Of a DNA stretch of 7,137 nucleotides, positions 6,201 to 7,137 are shown piece by piece; position 1 is the first letter of the stretch, and each line of letters starts with the position of its first letter. The stretch is from Endomicrobiia bacterium (lineage in GTDB: Bacteria > Elusimicrobiota > Endomicrobiia > Endomicrobiales > Endomicrobiaceae). The position numbers and the translations under genes are program-made. The DNA lies in assembly GCA_025998295.1 (NCBI GenBank), contig BNVT01000060.1, forward strand, positions 1 to 7,137. The letters are read 5' to 3'. The notes under the pieces are model-generated. The model did not search any database. It was not told the DNA's origin and saw only the letters and a program-made list of their open reading frames with translations.

Positions 6201-6356
6201 TTAGGCGTTACCTGCACCTCTGGCTTTTAGATATTTTCCAACTTCTGATTTTGAAATATCTACATCAATACGTTCAAAAAATTCAGGACAACCTTTGCAC
6301 GAGCTTAAAGCAAGACCAAATAAAATAATTACACTTATTGCTTTTTTCTTTTTCAT
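6201..6356 (-). CDS. Small lipoprotein, 51 residues
   Basis: MKKKKAISVIILFGLALSSC is a lipoprotein signal: a Lys-rich start, a hydrophobic core and the lipobox L-S-S-C, with Cys20 as the lipidated residue. The mature part would be 32 residues (KGCPEFFERID... ending KARGAGNA) with a second Cys nearby. Start choice is firm: AGGAGT (6362-6367) lies five bases before the ATG and a good promoter match (6426-6454) lies upstream. It is the first gene of the minus-strand accessory cluster and precedes the peptidase-like gene by nine bases. Small lipoproteins in front of toxin-like genes can act in release or immunity, but nothing in the sequence proves either. I do not recognise a family. Confidence 0.72.
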   Translation of the reverse strand: MKKKKAISVIILFGLALSSCKGCPEFFERIDVDISKSEVGKYLKARGAGNA

Positions 6357-6425
6357 TGTTTACTCCTATTATTTTTTCATCACAGTTGTAATTAGCAGGT
6401 GTCACATATTTCTTTGATAAAAAGA

Positions 6426-6454
6426 ATTATACTTTAAATAAACTTTTTTTCCAA
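6426..6454 (-). promoter_or_regulatory. Sigma-70-type promoter for the lipoprotein operon
   Basis: On the minus strand TTGGAA (6449-6454) and a perfect TATAAT (6426-6431) are spaced by 17 bases. The leader to the ATG at 6356 would be about 60 bases. The promoter overlaps the 3' end of the decayed thiamine gene, which suggests that gene no longer needs to be read through. Confidence 0.6.
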
Positions 6455-6732
6455 AATATATGCATTGTAGCGCTGTCTCTTAAACTAGCCGATTCAAGAG
6501 TGTAATAAAAACTTTTGAATATTCTTCTAAAACCCTTAAAGTATCCTTGAACTCTTTTAAAGTTTGCAATCACTATAGCTTGTAAGTCTTTTTTTGATAA
6601 TTCAGACATTTTTCTGCCGCAATCACAAAAGAATCTCTTTCTTCTATAAGGTCACTGTAGATGTTTATTAAAACTTTATCAATGTTATGACGAACAGCAC
6701 GAATTTTCTTACTTGTAAAAGTGAGGATTCAT
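6427..6732 (-). pseudogene. Remnant of a ThiD2/ThiE-type thiamine biosynthesis gene
   Basis: Three minus-strand frames join into one protein-like text: MNPHFYK (6732-6709), KKIRAVRHNIDKVLINIYSD then LIEERDSF and EKCLNYQKK (about 6710-6590), and DLQAIVIANFKRVQGYFKG (then to 6427). The pattern RH..., L..RDS..., ANFKRxQ.....E is what I know from the ThiD2 domain that precedes or accompanies thiamine-phosphate synthase ThiE (typically ANFKRxQEALRVLEE). Here that final motif is altered to GYFKGFRRIFK, a sign of decay. One frame change falls at a run of seven A (6589-6595 on the minus strand), the other near 6709. A hairpin repeat lies directly upstream of the first ATG, and the DAN.NR start of the domain is absent. 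Identification rests on motif memory, not alignment. With thiL broken, it points to a dying thiamine pathway. Confidence 0.55.
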
Positions 6733-6748
6733 GTTAAATGTTGAATGG

Positions 6749-6768
6749 ATTCCCGCTTTTGCGGGAAT
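6749..6768. repeat. Hairpin of a dispersed ATTCCCGC...GCGGGAAT repeat
   Basis: ATTCCCGC (6749-6756) and GCGGGAAT (6761-6768) form a perfect eight-pair stem with a TTTT loop. The surrounding words read WIPAFAGMT in one plus-strand frame, a signature of a repeat scattered through many unrelated bacterial genomes. Copy number cannot be judged from one window. Confidence 0.65.
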
Positions 6769-6836
6769 GACAACAGTACTAAGTGCAACGTTTAAAGATT
6801 GCCGTCATAATGACAACAGCGCTAAGTGCGACGTTT
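6766..6836. repeat. Degenerate tandem copy of the same repeat
   Basis: The 28 bases at 6766-6793 (AATGACAACAGTACTAAGTG and the following ACGTTT-type end) recur at 6809-6836 with three mismatches, a 43-base period. Before the second copy, GATTGCCGTCAT stands where the full hairpin stands before the first, so the second unit looks like one that lost its stem. Confidence 0.6.
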
Positions 6837-6997
6837 TAATTACAAACACAAGAAATGATAGCAAAATAATTTTCAATTTGCTCTCTGTTATAAATATGCC
6901 TTCTTTGATAATTTCCCCTCCTCTTAGAGATAATCTGGACGGTATCTATCTTTTTAGACTATTTTGAACCTTTTAACAAAGCTGCTTCTAGCCTCCT

Positions 6998-7137
6998 TTA
7001 ACAATACCTATTCCCATCTAGTGCATATTCCCCACTCTTTATTAATACTTCTTCTACATACTTTATCGTCCTATATGCACAACTTTCACTGACATTGTAA
7101 CTGTCTCAATCTAATAATACGTCCGATATTGCCTATA
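6998..7137 (-). mobile_element. IS5-type transposase remnant, running off the right edge
   Basis: The minus strand begins YRQYRTYY-stop-IE in one frame. After a shift it continues DSYNVSESCAYRTIKYVE, then EVLIKSGEYALDGNR, before a stop at 6998. This matches the N-terminal helix-turn-helix region of IS5-family transposases as I know it (EYRTYFHIA..YGVSES.ACRTIKWVEDTLI..G.F.LPGKK). The in-frame stop and the frameshift show the copy is dead. Low-complexity text down to about 6836 ends with FAIISCVCN and could be the transposase C-terminus after an internal deletion, but that part is weak. The beginning of the gene and any terminal inverted repeat lie outside the window. Confidence 0.6.

Noticed and set aside
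6731..6967. Plus-strand 78-codon frame beginning MLNVEWIPAFAGMTT, with GAGG before the ATG
   Set aside because: The text is the hairpin repeat plus its degenerate copy and then the antisense of the transposase remnant. WIPAFAGMT frames are common artefacts of this repeat.
1..7137. CRISPR array, tRNA or rRNA genes
   Set aside because: No regularly spaced direct repeats of the right size, no cloverleaf with T-loop sequence and no rRNA segments were seen on either strand.

Overview
The window looks like a piece of the AT-rich, degenerating chromosome of a host-associated bacterium. Intact housekeeping genes (xseB, a short-chain polyprenyl synthase, tsaE, tsaB) sit beside frameshifted or eroded genes (thiL, a ThiD2/ThiE-type thiamine gene, a zinc-finger protein, a transposase) and dispersed repeats. 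This state, plus a eukaryotic-type zinc-finger gene and several secreted proteins, suggests an intracellular symbiont of a eukaryote. My best taxonomic guess is Elusimicrobiota of the Endomicrobium type. That is inference from gene order, base composition and decay, not from a marker gene.

Layout. At 1-118 (minus) lies a coding fragment in which every codon ends in C or T. At 181-1551 (plus) are xseB and an ispA-type synthase, separated by a 276-base gap with inverted repeats. At 1736-3860 (minus) is the overlapping unit thiL(broken)-tsaE-tsaB. At 3861-4112 there is no confident gene. At 4113-6356 (minus) is an accessory cluster, in transcription order: a 51-residue lipoprotein, a possible papain-fold cysteine peptidase, a small exported protein, a protein with a strongly biased C-terminal half, and a frameshifted RING-like zinc-finger gene. 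Good promoter matches precede the first and third of these genes. At 6427-7137 lie the remnant of a thiamine gene, a hairpin repeat with a degenerate tandem copy, and an IS5-type transposase remnant running off the right edge.

How the genes relate. TsaB and TsaE belong to the tRNA t6A-modification machinery, and XseB and the polyprenyl synthase are core functions. Two separate thiamine genes are both damaged, which fits loss of de novo thiamine phosphate synthesis and dependence on a host. The accessory cluster has the look of a host-interaction or toxin-type island. Its most striking property is the C-terminal half of the 4545-5234 gene, where 112 of 122 codons end in a pyrimidine. The same signature (39 of 39 codons) appears in the fragment at the left edge of the window.
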